Positions 1 through 6,671 of a stretch of DNA of 12,290 bases are shown here, one piece after another. A program made the position numbers and the translations under genes. The stretch is from positions 1 through 12,290 of the forward strand of contig CAMJQX010000026.1 of the NCBI GenBank assembly GCA_946408145.1, written 5' to 3'. This stretch comes from an uncultured Clostridia bacterium (lineage in GTDB: Bacteria; Bacillota_A; Clostridia; Oscillospirales; Oscillospiraceae). The notes under the pieces were generated by a model. It saw only the letters and a program-made list of their open reading frames with translations, did no database searches and was not told the origin of the DNA. The stretch's first letter is position 1; every line of letters starts with the position of its first letter.

Positions 1-82
1 GCAGCGGTTCTTGCCGCAGCCCTCTCGCGCTCTCCCCATGCGCGTCCATTCCGGCTGCGCTGGTTTTCCTGCAGTCTGAAAC

Positions 83-112
83 GATCCCCTGCCGTAAAAG
101 CGGCAGGGGATC
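83..112. terminator. GC-rich hairpin, possible terminator
   Basis: A perfect 12-bp stem, GATCCCCTGCCG (83-94) with CGGCAGGGGATC (101-112), closes a TAAAAG loop. The plus-strand tail TTCTCAAG is poor in T, and the minus-strand tail is no better, so termination is uncertain. The same stem recurs at 281-310. Confidence 0.45.
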
Positions 113-116
113 TTCT

Positions 117-145
117 CAAGCTATCGACAAAGTGTCGACAGCTTG
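117..145. repeat. Imperfect inverted repeat
   Basis: CAAGCT-A-TCGACA (117-129) pairs with TGTCGA-C-AGCTTG (133-145) around an AAG loop. This gives two 6-bp arms separated by one A/C mismatch. It sits inside the 20-208 segment, directly before another hairpin. Confidence 0.6.
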
Positions 146-149
146 ACAG

Positions 150-187
150 GCAAAACCAGAAGCATTCGAAAATGTTCCTGGTTTTGC
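150..187. repeat. Long imperfect hairpin
   Basis: GCAAAACCAG (150-159) pairs perfectly with CTGGTTTTGC (178-187). The stem continues inward through one A/C mismatch and one G-U pair to CATT/AATG, closing on the tetraloop CGAA (167-170). The near-perfect 17-bp stem is strong enough to fold in RNA or single-stranded DNA. No function can be assigned. Confidence 0.6.
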
Positions 188-219
188 ACTAATTGAACTG
201 CGAGAGGGAATAACCAATC

Positions 220-313
220 CCCTCTCGCGCTCTCCCCATGCGTGTCCATCCTGGTCGCGCCGGGTTTGTCTACAGTCTGAGATCCCCTGCCGCAAAAGCG
301 GCAGGGGATCTCT
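220..313. repeat. Second, partial copy of the 20-114 block
   Basis: This block matches 21-114 closely. The first 22 bases (221-242) are identical, then after one change the next six agree, followed by a more divergent middle of about 30 bases, and then a near-identical AGTCTGA and GATCCCCTGCCG hairpin. The two copies lie about 200 bp apart in direct orientation. The second copy lacks the 117-208 part that follows the first. The window begins just before the first copy, so more copies may lie upstream. Confidence 0.75.
279..312. terminator. Strong hairpin downstream of the precursor gene
   Basis: A perfect 15-bp stem, GAGATCCCCTGCCGC (279-293) with GCGGCAGGGGATCTC (298-312), closes an AAAA loop. 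It lies about 40 bp past the stop codon of the minus-strand precursor gene (354-785) and is the natural candidate for its transcript end. The T-rich tail (TTCTTT, 313-318) is on the plus-strand side. For the minus-strand transcript the tail is not T-rich, so there it may protect the 3' end rather than be a classical terminator. Confidence 0.6.
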
Positions 314-353
314 TCTTTATCCGGATTATTACCGATCTTTCAATGGCGCACCG

Positions 354-785
354 TCAGGCGGTGATCGTCCCGGTCGCAACGATGTCGCTGACGGGCTGTC
401 CGCTCAGGGTCCCGTTGAAGTGGAACACGACGCTGATGGGCGAGGGCCCCTGATAGTAGGGGACGGAAAAGCTCGCGAGCGGATTGCTCACCTTGGACTT
501 GCCGCGGTAGTCGATGGCGTTGGAGGTGGCCGAATACACGATGCCGTTGAGGGTCATCTGGACGCCGTTATACAGCGAGATGGTGACGAGCGCATAGGAC
601 ACGGCGCTCACGGCGACCTGCAGCGTGCGCTGACCGTAGTTATCGTTGACGACGCTCCAGTTGACCAGCAGGTTCAGGCTGGTGCCAGAGTTGGACGCAA
701 AGCTGCCGGAGGCGACCACATCGGCCGCGCCGAAGCCGCCGGACACGCCCAGGAGCTCGTCGTCGTTGAGTTTGTTGTTTGTCAT
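354..785 (-). CDS. Double-glycine-leader secreted protein precursor (probable cargo of the C39 exporter)
   Basis: This 143-residue protein begins with a short acidic leader, residues 1-17, in which EL-LGVSGG ends in GG at 16-17. That is the cleavage signal known for C39 peptidase exporters. The ATG at 785 is chosen because GGGAGGAAA lies 7 bases upstream; an in-frame ATG at 824 lacks such a site. Cleavage would release about 126 residues starting FGAADVV. The mature part has no cysteine and is rich in Ser, Val, Asn and Gly. It shows alternating hydrophobic residues, suggesting an all-beta domain: WSVVNDNYGQRTLQVAVS, VQMTLNGIVYS, ASFSVPYYQG and FHFNGTLSGQP. It follows the regulator gene by 49 bp on the same strand and stands back to back with the exporter operon. 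It is large for a bacteriocin. The role as cargo is inferred from leader and context; the biological activity is unknown. Confidence 0.8.
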   Translation of the reverse strand: MTNNKLNDDELLGVSGGFGAADVVASGSFASNSGTSLNLLVNWSVVNDNYGQRTLQVAVSAVSYALVTISLYNGVQMTLNGIVYSATSNAIDYRGKSKVSNPLASFSVPYYQGPSPISVVFHFNGTLSGQPVSDIVATGTITA

Positions 786-834
786 GCTGTTTCCTCCCGT
801 AATGTTATTCTGAGTCAATTTCAAGCCGCCCGTC

Positions 835-1443
835 TCAGGCGCCGATGCCGAGGCCGCGGACGGGGAAGCGGAGATGCTCGATCTCCGCGCGGATCTTTTC
901 TCTCGTCAGCGGCATCAGCACGCAGCCGCTCGGATAAATGCCCCACGCGGCGTCCGTGTTCGTGAAGTCCCGCGTCATGAAGACAATGTTGATGCGCGGC
1001 GTGATGCTCTGCAGCAGCTTTGCCAGGACGAAGCCGCTGGATTCATGCAGCTCCACGTCGATAAAGGCGACCGAGACCGCCTTGTCGGTGGCGAAGCGCT
1101 GGACCTCCGAAAAGCTGTCGAAGCCGAAGATCTTCGCCTCCGGCAGGGCGGATCGGATCAGCTGGACAAAGCTTCTGAGGATGAGCCGCTCCTTTTCCAC
1201 GACGATGACGATCGGGGAGCCGTCCTCGTCGGTAAACATCTCATCGAGCAGCTCATAGGTCTTCACGCCGAGGATCCGGGCCAGCGCCGACAGAGTGCTG
1301 ATATCCGGCAGGCAGCTGCCGGACTCCCAGTTGCCGATCGTCTTTCGCGAGACGAAAAGCCGGTCCGCGAGCTCCTGCTGTGTGAGGTTCCGTTCGATGC
1401 GCAAACTGCGTATGCGCTCGCCGAAAGCTTCCACAGAAAGCAT
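835..1443 (-). CDS. Transcriptional regulator: XRE-type HTH fused to a degenerate receiver domain
   Basis: The 202-residue protein has an N-terminal Cro/C1-type helix-turn-helix at about residues 7-66 (LTQQELADRLFVSRKTIGNWE is the core). A receiver-like domain follows at about 77-195. In the receiver, D129 in FIDVEL fits the phosphoacceptor, E83/E85 stand where the acidic pair belongs, and T157 in FMT fits the conserved Thr/Ser. The usual Lys-Pro is Met-Pro (M177-P178), so classical phosphorylation switching may be lost or altered. The ATG at 1443 is preferred because AGGGG lies 7 bases before it; an upstream in-frame ATG at 1464 lies between the promoter and this site. It has its own promoter (1485-1513) and probably reads into the precursor gene, since no terminator is seen between them. 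No partner histidine kinase is present in the window. Regulation of the precursor and the divergent exporter operon is inferred from position. Confidence 0.85.
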   Translation of the reverse strand: MLSVEAFGERIRSLRIERNLTQQELADRLFVSRKTIGNWESGSCLPDISTLSALARILGVKTYELLDEMFTDEDGSPIVIVVEKERLILRSFVQLIRSALPEAKIFGFDSFSEVQRFATDKAVSVAFIDVELHESSGFVLAKLLQSITPRINIVFMTRDFTNTDAAWGIYPSGCVLMPLTREKIRAEIEHLRFPVRGLGIGA

Positions 1444-1484
1444 TCCATCACCCCTGAACATCATTCTTTGATTTCCAAGTATTC

Positions 1485-1513
1485 ATTATACATCTTTTTT
1501 CCGCCAAAGCCAA
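1485..1513 (-). promoter_or_regulatory. Sigma-A-type promoter for the regulator (and probably the precursor)
   Basis: On the minus strand a TTGGCT -35 box (1508-1513) and a perfect TATAAT -10 box (1485-1490) are separated by 17 bp. The surrounding DNA is AT-rich. The predicted start near 1478 leaves a leader of about 35 bases before the ATG at 1443. Confidence 0.75.
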
Positions 1514-1595
1514 CAAAAATCTCCCAATTCTTTCTCTTAATAATTCTGAAGTTTGCCGCCGCCCGCAGAATAATCGACAGATCGCGCCGGTGCTC

Positions 1596-1624
1596 TTGAT
1601 TTTATCCGCATTTTAAGGTACATT
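1596..1624 (+). promoter_or_regulatory. Candidate promoter for the exporter operon
   Basis: TTGATT (1596-1601) and TACATT (1619-1624) are 17 bp apart; each matches four of six consensus bases. It faces the 1716-9267 operon, with a predicted leader of about 85 bases. The weaker match than the opposite promoter would fit activator dependence, but that is inference. Confidence 0.5.
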
Positions 1625-1657
1625 AAAGAATCAGAAGTAACCTGTTCATGAGACCGT

Positions 1658-1667
1658 CGGGCGCCCG
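1658..1667. promoter_or_regulatory. Perfect 10-bp palindrome in the exporter operon leader
   Basis: CGGGCGCCCG is self-complementary and lies about 27 bp downstream of the likely transcription start. GGCGGGCC follows directly. It could be an operator or the top of a leader hairpin. In GC-rich DNA a 10-bp palindrome can also arise by chance. Confidence 0.3.
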
Positions 1668-1715
1668 GCGGGCCCTTTCCCGAGCAAGAATCATCCGACA
1701 AAGGAGAACATGATC

Positions 1716-2135
1716 ATGGACCAGCAGTCCCTGTTTCGTAAAAGCAGCATGGAGAGCATCTCCTCCCCCGAACAGCTCACGGATTATCTGCGCGTCACGA
1801 GCCCCGCGGTCTGGATCGTGATGGCGGCGATCATCCTGCTGCTCGTCGGTATGCTGATCTGGGGCTCGACCGCACACATCGACAGCTACGCCGCCGGCAC
1901 CGCGCAGGTGCAGGACGGCAGGATGATCGTCGTCTTCGACGACTCGGAGCTGGCCGCCAATGTCAAGGCCGGCATGAGCGTGACGGTCGGCGAGACCTCC
2001 TCGCTGATCGACAGCGTGGGCAGCACCGAGAGCGGCGCGCTCTTCGCCTCGGCCGGCACAACGCTTGCCGACGGCAGCTATCCCGCGCGCGTCATCTTCC
2101 GGCAGACCCAGGTGCTGAGCCTGCTCTTCCGCTGA
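1716..2135 (+). CDS. Miniature HlyD-like exporter subunit, single-pass membrane protein
   Basis: The 139-residue product opens with LFRK and SSPEQL-x-x-LRVTSP, the N-terminal pattern I know from NHLM-type HlyD secretion proteins (TIGR03794). One membrane segment follows at about residues 31-51 (VWIVMAAIILLLVGMLIWG). A ~85-residue Gly/Ser/Ala/Val-rich outer domain comes next (TAQVQDGRMIVVF, VKAGMSVTVGE), resembling one barrel-sandwich/beta domain. Full HlyD-type subunits are usually two to three times longer and carry a coiled-coil hairpin, which is absent here. The ATG at 1716 sits 9 bases from the AAGGAG site (1701-1706); the in-frame ATG at 1710 is only 3 bases away and is less likely. The stop codon is embedded in the next gene's ribosome binding site, so translation is probably coupled. 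It likely docks on the two ABC proteins. The family link is moderately sure and rests mainly on the N-terminus. Confidence 0.7.
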   Translation: MDQQSLFRKSSMESISSPEQLTDYLRVTSPAVWIVMAAIILLLVGMLIWGSTAHIDSYAAGTAQVQDGRMIVVFDDSELAANVKAGMSVTVGETSSLIDSVGSTESGALFASAGTTLADGSYPARVIFRQTQVLSLLFR

Positions 2136-2145
2136 GGAGGCTGCC

Positions 2146-4326
2146 ATGAGTCACAACAAGATCCGCCAGCCGGTGAGGCGCGGACGAGCCAGGGTCCCCG
2201 TCATCATGCAGATGGAGGCGCTCGAATGCGGCGCCGCCAGCCTCGCCATGGTGATGGCCTACTACGGCAAGTGGGTGCCGCTCGAGCAGGCCCGTCTCGA
2301 CTGCGGCGTCTCCCGCGACGGCTCCAACGCGAAGAACATGCTCCTCGCCGCGCGCAGCTACGGCTTCGAGGCCCAGGGTTACCGCTGCGAGCTCGACAGC
2401 GTGCGCGAGGAGATGTCCTATCCCTGCATCATCCACTGGAATTTCAACCACTTTGTCGTCCTCGACGGCTTCAAGGGGAACTACGCCTATCTCAACGACC
2501 CCGCCCGCGGCGAGGTCAAGGTCACGATGGAGGAGTTCGACCGCTCCTTCACCGGCATCGTGCTCGATATCCGGCCCGGCGAGGGCTTTGAGCCCGGCGG
2601 AAAGCCCAAGAGCACGCTGGAATTCGCGCGCAGGCGCATGGCCGGCGCGGGCGCCGCGGTGGCCTTCGTGCTGCTCTCGTCCGTGATCGGCTATCTCTTC
2701 GGCATCATCAACCCGGTCTTCTCCGGCTTCTTCATGGATCGCCTGCTGACCGGCGAGAACCGGGAGCTTCTGCTGCCCTTCGTCGCTCTGATGGCGCTGT
2801 TCGGCCTCGCCCAGGTGGCGACCTCGTGGATCCAGAACGTATACTCGCTCAAAATCAACGGCAAGATGGCCATTGTCGGCAGCAGCTCCTTCATGTGGAA
2901 GATCCTGCGCCTGCCGATGTCCTTCTTCTCCCAGCGCATGGCGGGCGACATCCTGCAGCGCAAGAGCACCAACGCCTCGATCGCGAGCATCCTGGTCAAC
3001 ACCTTCACGCCCCTGCTGCTCAACACGATCATGATGGTCTTCTACCTCGTCGTCATGCTCCGCTACAGCGTCATGCTGACGCTGGTCGGCCTCGTGACCA
3101 TCGTGCTGAACCTGCTGGTCTCCCGGATCATTTCCGCCAAGCGCGTGAACATCACGCGCGTGCAGATGCGCGACGCGGGCAAGCTCGCCGCCGCCACCGT
3201 CTCCGGCATCCAGATGGTCGAGACCATCAAGGCCAGCGGCGCGGAGAACGGCTACTTCCAGAAGTGGGCCGGCTACCAGGCATCCGTGAACGCGCAGAAC
3301 GTCCGCTTCATCCGCCTCAGCCAGTTCCTCGGCGGCATCCCCGCGCTCCTGTCGACGATCGCCAACGCCGCCGTCATGGTGCTCGGCGTCTGGCTCACCA
3401 TGCAGGGCCGCTTCACCCTCGGTTCGATCATGATCTTCCAGGGCTTTCTGAGCTCCTTCATGTCCCCCGCCATGATGCTCATCTCCGCCGGGCAGACGCT
3501 GCAGGAGATGCGCACCGAGATGGAGCGCGTCGAGGACGTCATGCAGTATCCGACCGACCCGGCTTTCAGCGACTCGCCGCTGCGCGAGGACGCGGACTAC
3601 TCCAAGCTCTCCGGCCGGATCGAGCTGAAAAACGTTAGCTTCGGCTATTCCCGACTGGGCGAGCCCCTGATCCGGGATTTCTCGATGAGCATGCAGCCCG
3701 GCAGCCGCGTCGCCTTCGTCGGCACCTCCGGCTGCGGCAAATCCACGCTCTCAAAGCTGATCTCCGGCCTCTACCAGCCCTGGAGCGGCGAGATCCTGTT
3801 TGACGGCAAGCCGATCTGCGAGATCGATCGGAGCGTTTTCACCGGCTCGGTCGCCGTCGTCGATCAGGACATCGTCCTCTTCGAGGACACGATCGCCAAC
3901 AACATCAAGATGTGGGACGAGTCGATCGAGGACTTTGAGATGATCCTCGCCGCGCGGGACGCCCAGATCTACGACGACATCATGGCGCGCGACGGCGGCT
4001 TCCAGGGGAAGCTCGTCGAGGGCGGCAAGGATCTGTCCGGCGGGCAGCGCCAGCGCCTGGAGATCGCCCGCGTGCTCGCGCAGGATCCCTCCGTCATCAT
4101 CATGGACGAGGCGACCTCCGCGCTCGACGCCAAGACCGAATACGAACTCGTGAAGGCCGTGAAGGATCGCGGGATCACCTGCATCGTGATCGCCCACCGG
4201 CTTTCCACCATCCGCGACTGTGATGAGATCATCGTCCTCGACAAGGGCGTGGTGGTCGAACGCGGCACGCACGACGAGCTCTACGCCAAGGGCGGCTTCT
4301 ATACCGAGCTCGTCGCGAGCGACTGA
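2146..4326 (+). CDS. C39 peptidase-containing ABC exporter (NHLM ABC1 type)
   Basis: The 726-residue protein combines leader peptidase, membrane domain and ATPase. The C39 domain spans residues 15-145 and keeps the oxyanion Gln (Q22), catalytic Cys (C28, in LECGAASLAMV), His (H102, in NHFVVLDG) and Asp (D118, in NDPARGE). Membrane helices run from about 165 to 450. The nucleotide-binding domain (about 488-726) has Walker A GTSGCGKS (526-533), Q-loop Q574, signature LSGGQ (630-634), Walker B with D654/E655 and H-loop H684. It appears fully active for both cleavage and transport. It fits TIGR03796, known for cutting GG leaders and exporting the mature product. A GAGGAGG site overlaps the previous stop codon, 5 bases before the ATG. 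The precursor at 354-785 is the only candidate cargo in the window. Confidence 0.95.
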   Translation: MSHNKIRQPVRRGRARVPVIMQMEALECGAASLAMVMAYYGKWVPLEQARLDCGVSRDGSNAKNMLLAARSYGFEAQGYRCELDSVREEMSYPCIIHWNFNHFVVLDGFKGNYAYLNDPARGEVKVTMEEFDRSFTGIVLDIRPGEGFEPGGKPKSTLEFARRRMAGAGAAVAFVLLSSVIGYLFGIINPVFSGFFMDRLLTGENRELLLPFVALMALFGLAQVATSWIQNVYSLKINGKMAIVGSSSFMWKILRLPMSFFSQRMAGDILQRKSTNASIASILVNTFTPLLLNTIMMVFYLVVMLRYSVMLTLVGLVTIVLNLLVSRIISAKRVNITRVQMRDAGKLAAATVSGIQMVETIKASGAENGYFQKWAGYQASVNAQNVRFIRLSQFLGGIPALLSTIANAAVMVLGVWLTMQGRFTLGSIMIFQGFLSSFMSPAMMLISAGQTLQEMRTEMERVEDVMQYPTDPAFSDSPLREDADYSKLSGRIELKNVSFGYSRLGEPLIRDFSMSMQPGSRVAFVGTSGCGKSTLSKLISGLYQPWSGEILFDGKPICEIDRSVFTGSVAVVDQDIVLFEDTIANNIKMWDESIEDFEMILAARDAQIYDDIMARDGGFQGKLVEGGKDLSGGQRQRLEIARVLAQDPSVIIMDEATSALDAKTEYELVKAVKDRGITCIVIAHRLSTIRDCDEIIVLDKGVVVERGTHDELYAKGGFYTELVASD

Positions 4327-4340
4327 GAGGAGGCGGAGAT

Positions 4341-6563
4341 ATGGGTTGGTTCGACGAACAGATCCGTCAGCGCAAGCTGAGCGATCAGGAGATTTTTGAA
4401 GACTCCATTTTCCGCATGGCCTCCGTCGTGCTCGGCCGCCGGGAGGCGGGCGCTCTGAAGGATGCGCGCATCGTCACCAAGGCTGCGATCGACGAGATCC
4501 TGAAATACTACCACTGCAAAAGCATCGAGATCCCCGACAGCGTGAAGGACCCGGATGAGCAGCTGGACTACTGCCTGCGTCCCTACGGCCTGATGCGCCG
4601 CAGCGTCCGGCTCGAGGAGGGCTGGTACAAGGACGCCTACGGGCCGATGCTCGCCTTCCGCAGGGAGGACGGCATGCCCGTCGCCCTGATCCCGAAGTCC
4701 TTCCTCGGCTACACCTGCATCGACCCCGTCACCGGGCAGAAGACGAGCCTGAACCGGCAGACCGCCGCGCAGTTCGACGCCGACGCCATCTGCTTCTACC
4801 GGCCGCTGCCGCTCAAAAAGCTCGGCATCCCCGACCTGATCGTCTATCTCAAGAACTGCCTGAGCGCCGGGGACTTCGTCGTACTGCTCGGCCTGACGCT
4901 GCTCACCGTCCTCCTGGGCATGGTGATGACGAACATCAACCGCACGCTCACCGGCTTCGTGCTGCGCAGCGGAAGCAGCGTCCTGCTGATGGGCACGGCC
5001 GTGTTCATGCTCTGCACCATCATCTCCTCCCAACTCATCGCCACCGTGCGGGAGCTGATGATGAACCGCATCGAGATCAAGACCTCGCTGTCCGTAGAGG
5101 CGGCGCTCATGATGCGCGTGATGAACCTGCCGGCAAACTTTTTCCGGCAGTATTCCTCGGGTGAGCTGTCCAGCCGCTTCGGGGCGGTCACGCAGCTGTG
5201 CGAGCTGCTGCTCGGCAACGTCTTTTCCTCCGGCCTCAGCTCGCTCGTATCGCTGCTGTACATCACGCAGATCTTCCGCTACGCCCCCGCTCTGGTGGTG
5301 CCGGCGCTTCTGATCATCCTGACCTCGCTTTTGTTCAGCGTCATCTCCTCGCTGACGCAGATCCGCATCAGCAAGCAGGTCATGGAGCGCGGCGCCAAGG
5401 AAAACGGCATGAGCTTCGCGCTCATCTCCGGCGTGCAGAAGATCAAGCTCGCCGGCGCGGAAAAGCGCGCCTTCGCCCGCTGGGCGCGGGCCTATTCCGA
5501 CGCGGCGGAGCTGACATACAATCCGCCGGCCTTTATCAAGGCAAACGCCGCCATCACCACGGCGATCTCGCTGGCCGGCACGATCCTGATCTACTTCCTC
5601 GCGGTGAAGACGCGCGTCACGCCTTCCGAGTACATCGCCTTCAACACGGCCTTCGGCATGGTCACCGGCGCCTTCGCCTCCCTCACGGGCGTCGCGCTCT
5701 CCGTGGCGCAGATCAAGCCCATTCTGGAAATGGCGGAGCCCATTTTGAAGACCGAGCCGGAGTCGTCCGAGAACAAGAGCGTCGTGACCTCTCTCAAGGG
5801 CGGCATCGAGCTCTCGAACGTCTACTTCCGCTATAACGACGGCATGCCCTACGTAGTGGACGGCATGAGCCTGAAGATCCGCCCCGGAGAGTACATCGCC
5901 ATCGTCGGCACCACGGGCTGCGGCAAATCCACCCTGATGCGCCTGCTGCTCGGCTTCGAGAAGCCGGAGAAGGGCGCCATCTACTACGACGGGAGGGATC
6001 TCTCCTCGCTCGACCTGCGCTCGCTGCGCCGAAAGATCGGCGTCGTGATGCAGGACGGCAGCCTCTTCCAGGGGGATATCTATTCCAACATCGTCATCTC
6101 GGCGCCGCAGCTGAGTCTGGACGAGGCCTGGGAGGCGGCGGAGCTCGCCGGCATCGCCGACGATATCCGCGCCATGCCCATGGGGATGCAGACGATCCTC
6201 TCCGAGGGGCAGGGCGGCATCTCCGGCGGGCAGAAGCAGCGGCTTATGATCGCGCGCGCCGTCGCGCCGAAGCCTAAGATCCTCATGTTCGATGAGGCGA
6301 CCTCCGCGCTGGACAACCGCACGCAAAAGCAGGTCTCCGACGCGCTGGACGGTCTCAAATGCACCCGCATCGTGGTCGCCCACCGCCTGAGCACCATCCG
6401 GAACTGCGACCGCATCCTCGTGCTCGACAAGGGGCGCATCATGGAGGACGGGACTTACGACGAGCTGATCGCGAAAAACGGCTTTTTCGCCGAGCTCATC
6501 GAGCGTCAGCGTCTGGACGCGCCGCAGAAGGACGCGCCGGCGGAGCAGGCCCCGGATACCTGA
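4341..6563 (+). CDS. Partner ABC exporter without peptidase (NHLM ABC2 type)
   Basis: The 740-residue protein fits TIGR03797, the usual partner of the peptidase-bearing exporter. An N-terminal cytosolic region of about 165 residues (MGWFDEQI start) has no C39 catalytic residues and is typical of this partner. Membrane helices follow from about residue 175 to 460, and an ABC ATPase domain from about 483 to 725. Walker A is GTTGCGKS (523-530), the signature is ISGGQ (627-631, Ile in place of Leu), Walker B has D651/E652 and the H-loop is H681. Both ATP sites of a possible ABC1/ABC2 heterodimer look competent. AGGAGG lies 7 bases before the ATG and only 14 bp separate it from the previous gene. 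The C-terminus ends in an acidic/Pro/Ala-rich tail. Confidence 0.93.
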   Translation: MGWFDEQIRQRKLSDQEIFEDSIFRMASVVLGRREAGALKDARIVTKAAIDEILKYYHCKSIEIPDSVKDPDEQLDYCLRPYGLMRRSVRLEEGWYKDAYGPMLAFRREDGMPVALIPKSFLGYTCIDPVTGQKTSLNRQTAAQFDADAICFYRPLPLKKLGIPDLIVYLKNCLSAGDFVVLLGLTLLTVLLGMVMTNINRTLTGFVLRSGSSVLLMGTAVFMLCTIISSQLIATVRELMMNRIEIKTSLSVEAALMMRVMNLPANFFRQYSSGELSSRFGAVTQLCELLLGNVFSSGLSSLVSLLYITQIFRYAPALVVPALLIILTSLLFSVISSLTQIRISKQVMERGAKENGMSFALISGVQKIKLAGAEKRAFARWARAYSDAAELTYNPPAFIKANAAITTAISLAGTILIYFLAVKTRVTPSEYIAFNTAFGMVTGAFASLTGVALSVAQIKPILEMAEPILKTEPESSENKSVVTSLKGGIELSNVYFRYNDGMPYVVDGMSLKIRPGEYIAIVGTTGCGKSTLMRLLLGFEKPEKGAIYYDGRDLSSLDLRSLRRKIGVVMQDGSLFQGDIYSNIVISAPQLSLDEAWEAAELAGIADDIRAMPMGMQTILSEGQGGISGGQKQRLMIARAVAPKPKILMFDEATSALDNRTQKQVSDALDGLKCTRIVVAHRLSTIRNCDRILVLDKGRIMEDGTYDELIAKNGFFAELIERQRLDAPQKDAPAEQAPDT

Positions 6564-6610
6564 TCCGCGTCCTGCGGTCCCGCACGCACCGTATCCCGGG
6601 AAGAAAGAAA

Positions 6611-6655
6611 GCATCCCGCGCCCGAGTCCCCGAAGGGGCCGCAGCCGCGGGATGC
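6611..6655 (+). promoter_or_regulatory. Two-tier hairpin just before the ABCG-like gene
   Basis: GCATCCCGCG (6611-6620) pairs with CGCGGGATGC (6646-6655), enclosing a smaller CCCC-GAA-GGGG hairpin. No T-run follows; the ribosome binding site GGAGAG starts at the next base (6656). It could protect upstream mRNA, attenuate read-through or control translation of the next gene. The 108-bp gap around it shows no convincing promoter, so the genes are probably co-transcribed. Confidence 0.55.
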
Positions 6656-6671
6656 GGAGAGAGTGAAGCGT

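Larger units (their letters stand above)
20..208. repeat. Candidate inverted-repeat-bounded intergenic element (MITE-like), 189 bp
   Basis: The segment starts with CCCTCTCGC (20-28) and ends with its exact reverse complement GCGAGAGGG (200-208). Inside lie three further hairpins (83-112, 117-145, 150-187). The left half recurs at 220-313. No clear target-site duplication is visible at the edges (TTGCCGCAG on the left, AATAACCAA on the right) and there is no transposase gene. The right end can also pair with the start of the second copy (200-208 with 220-228), so the boundaries may instead reflect local RNA folding. The call as a mobile element is inference; the repeats themselves are seen directly. 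Confidence 0.4.

Noticed and set aside
1..353. Possible CRISPR array or tRNA from the repeated hairpins
   Set aside because: There are only two copies, imperfect, 200 bp apart with no regular spacers, and no cloverleaf can be drawn.
420..1599. Long plus-strand frames across the precursor and regulator
   Set aside because: They lie antisense to two genes that have ribosome binding sites, recognisable motifs and, for the regulator, a promoter.
2146..6563. Degenerate ATP site in one of the two NHLM ABC proteins
   Set aside because: Both keep Walker A, Walker B glutamate and H-loop histidine; the only change is Ile for Leu in one signature, which is mild.
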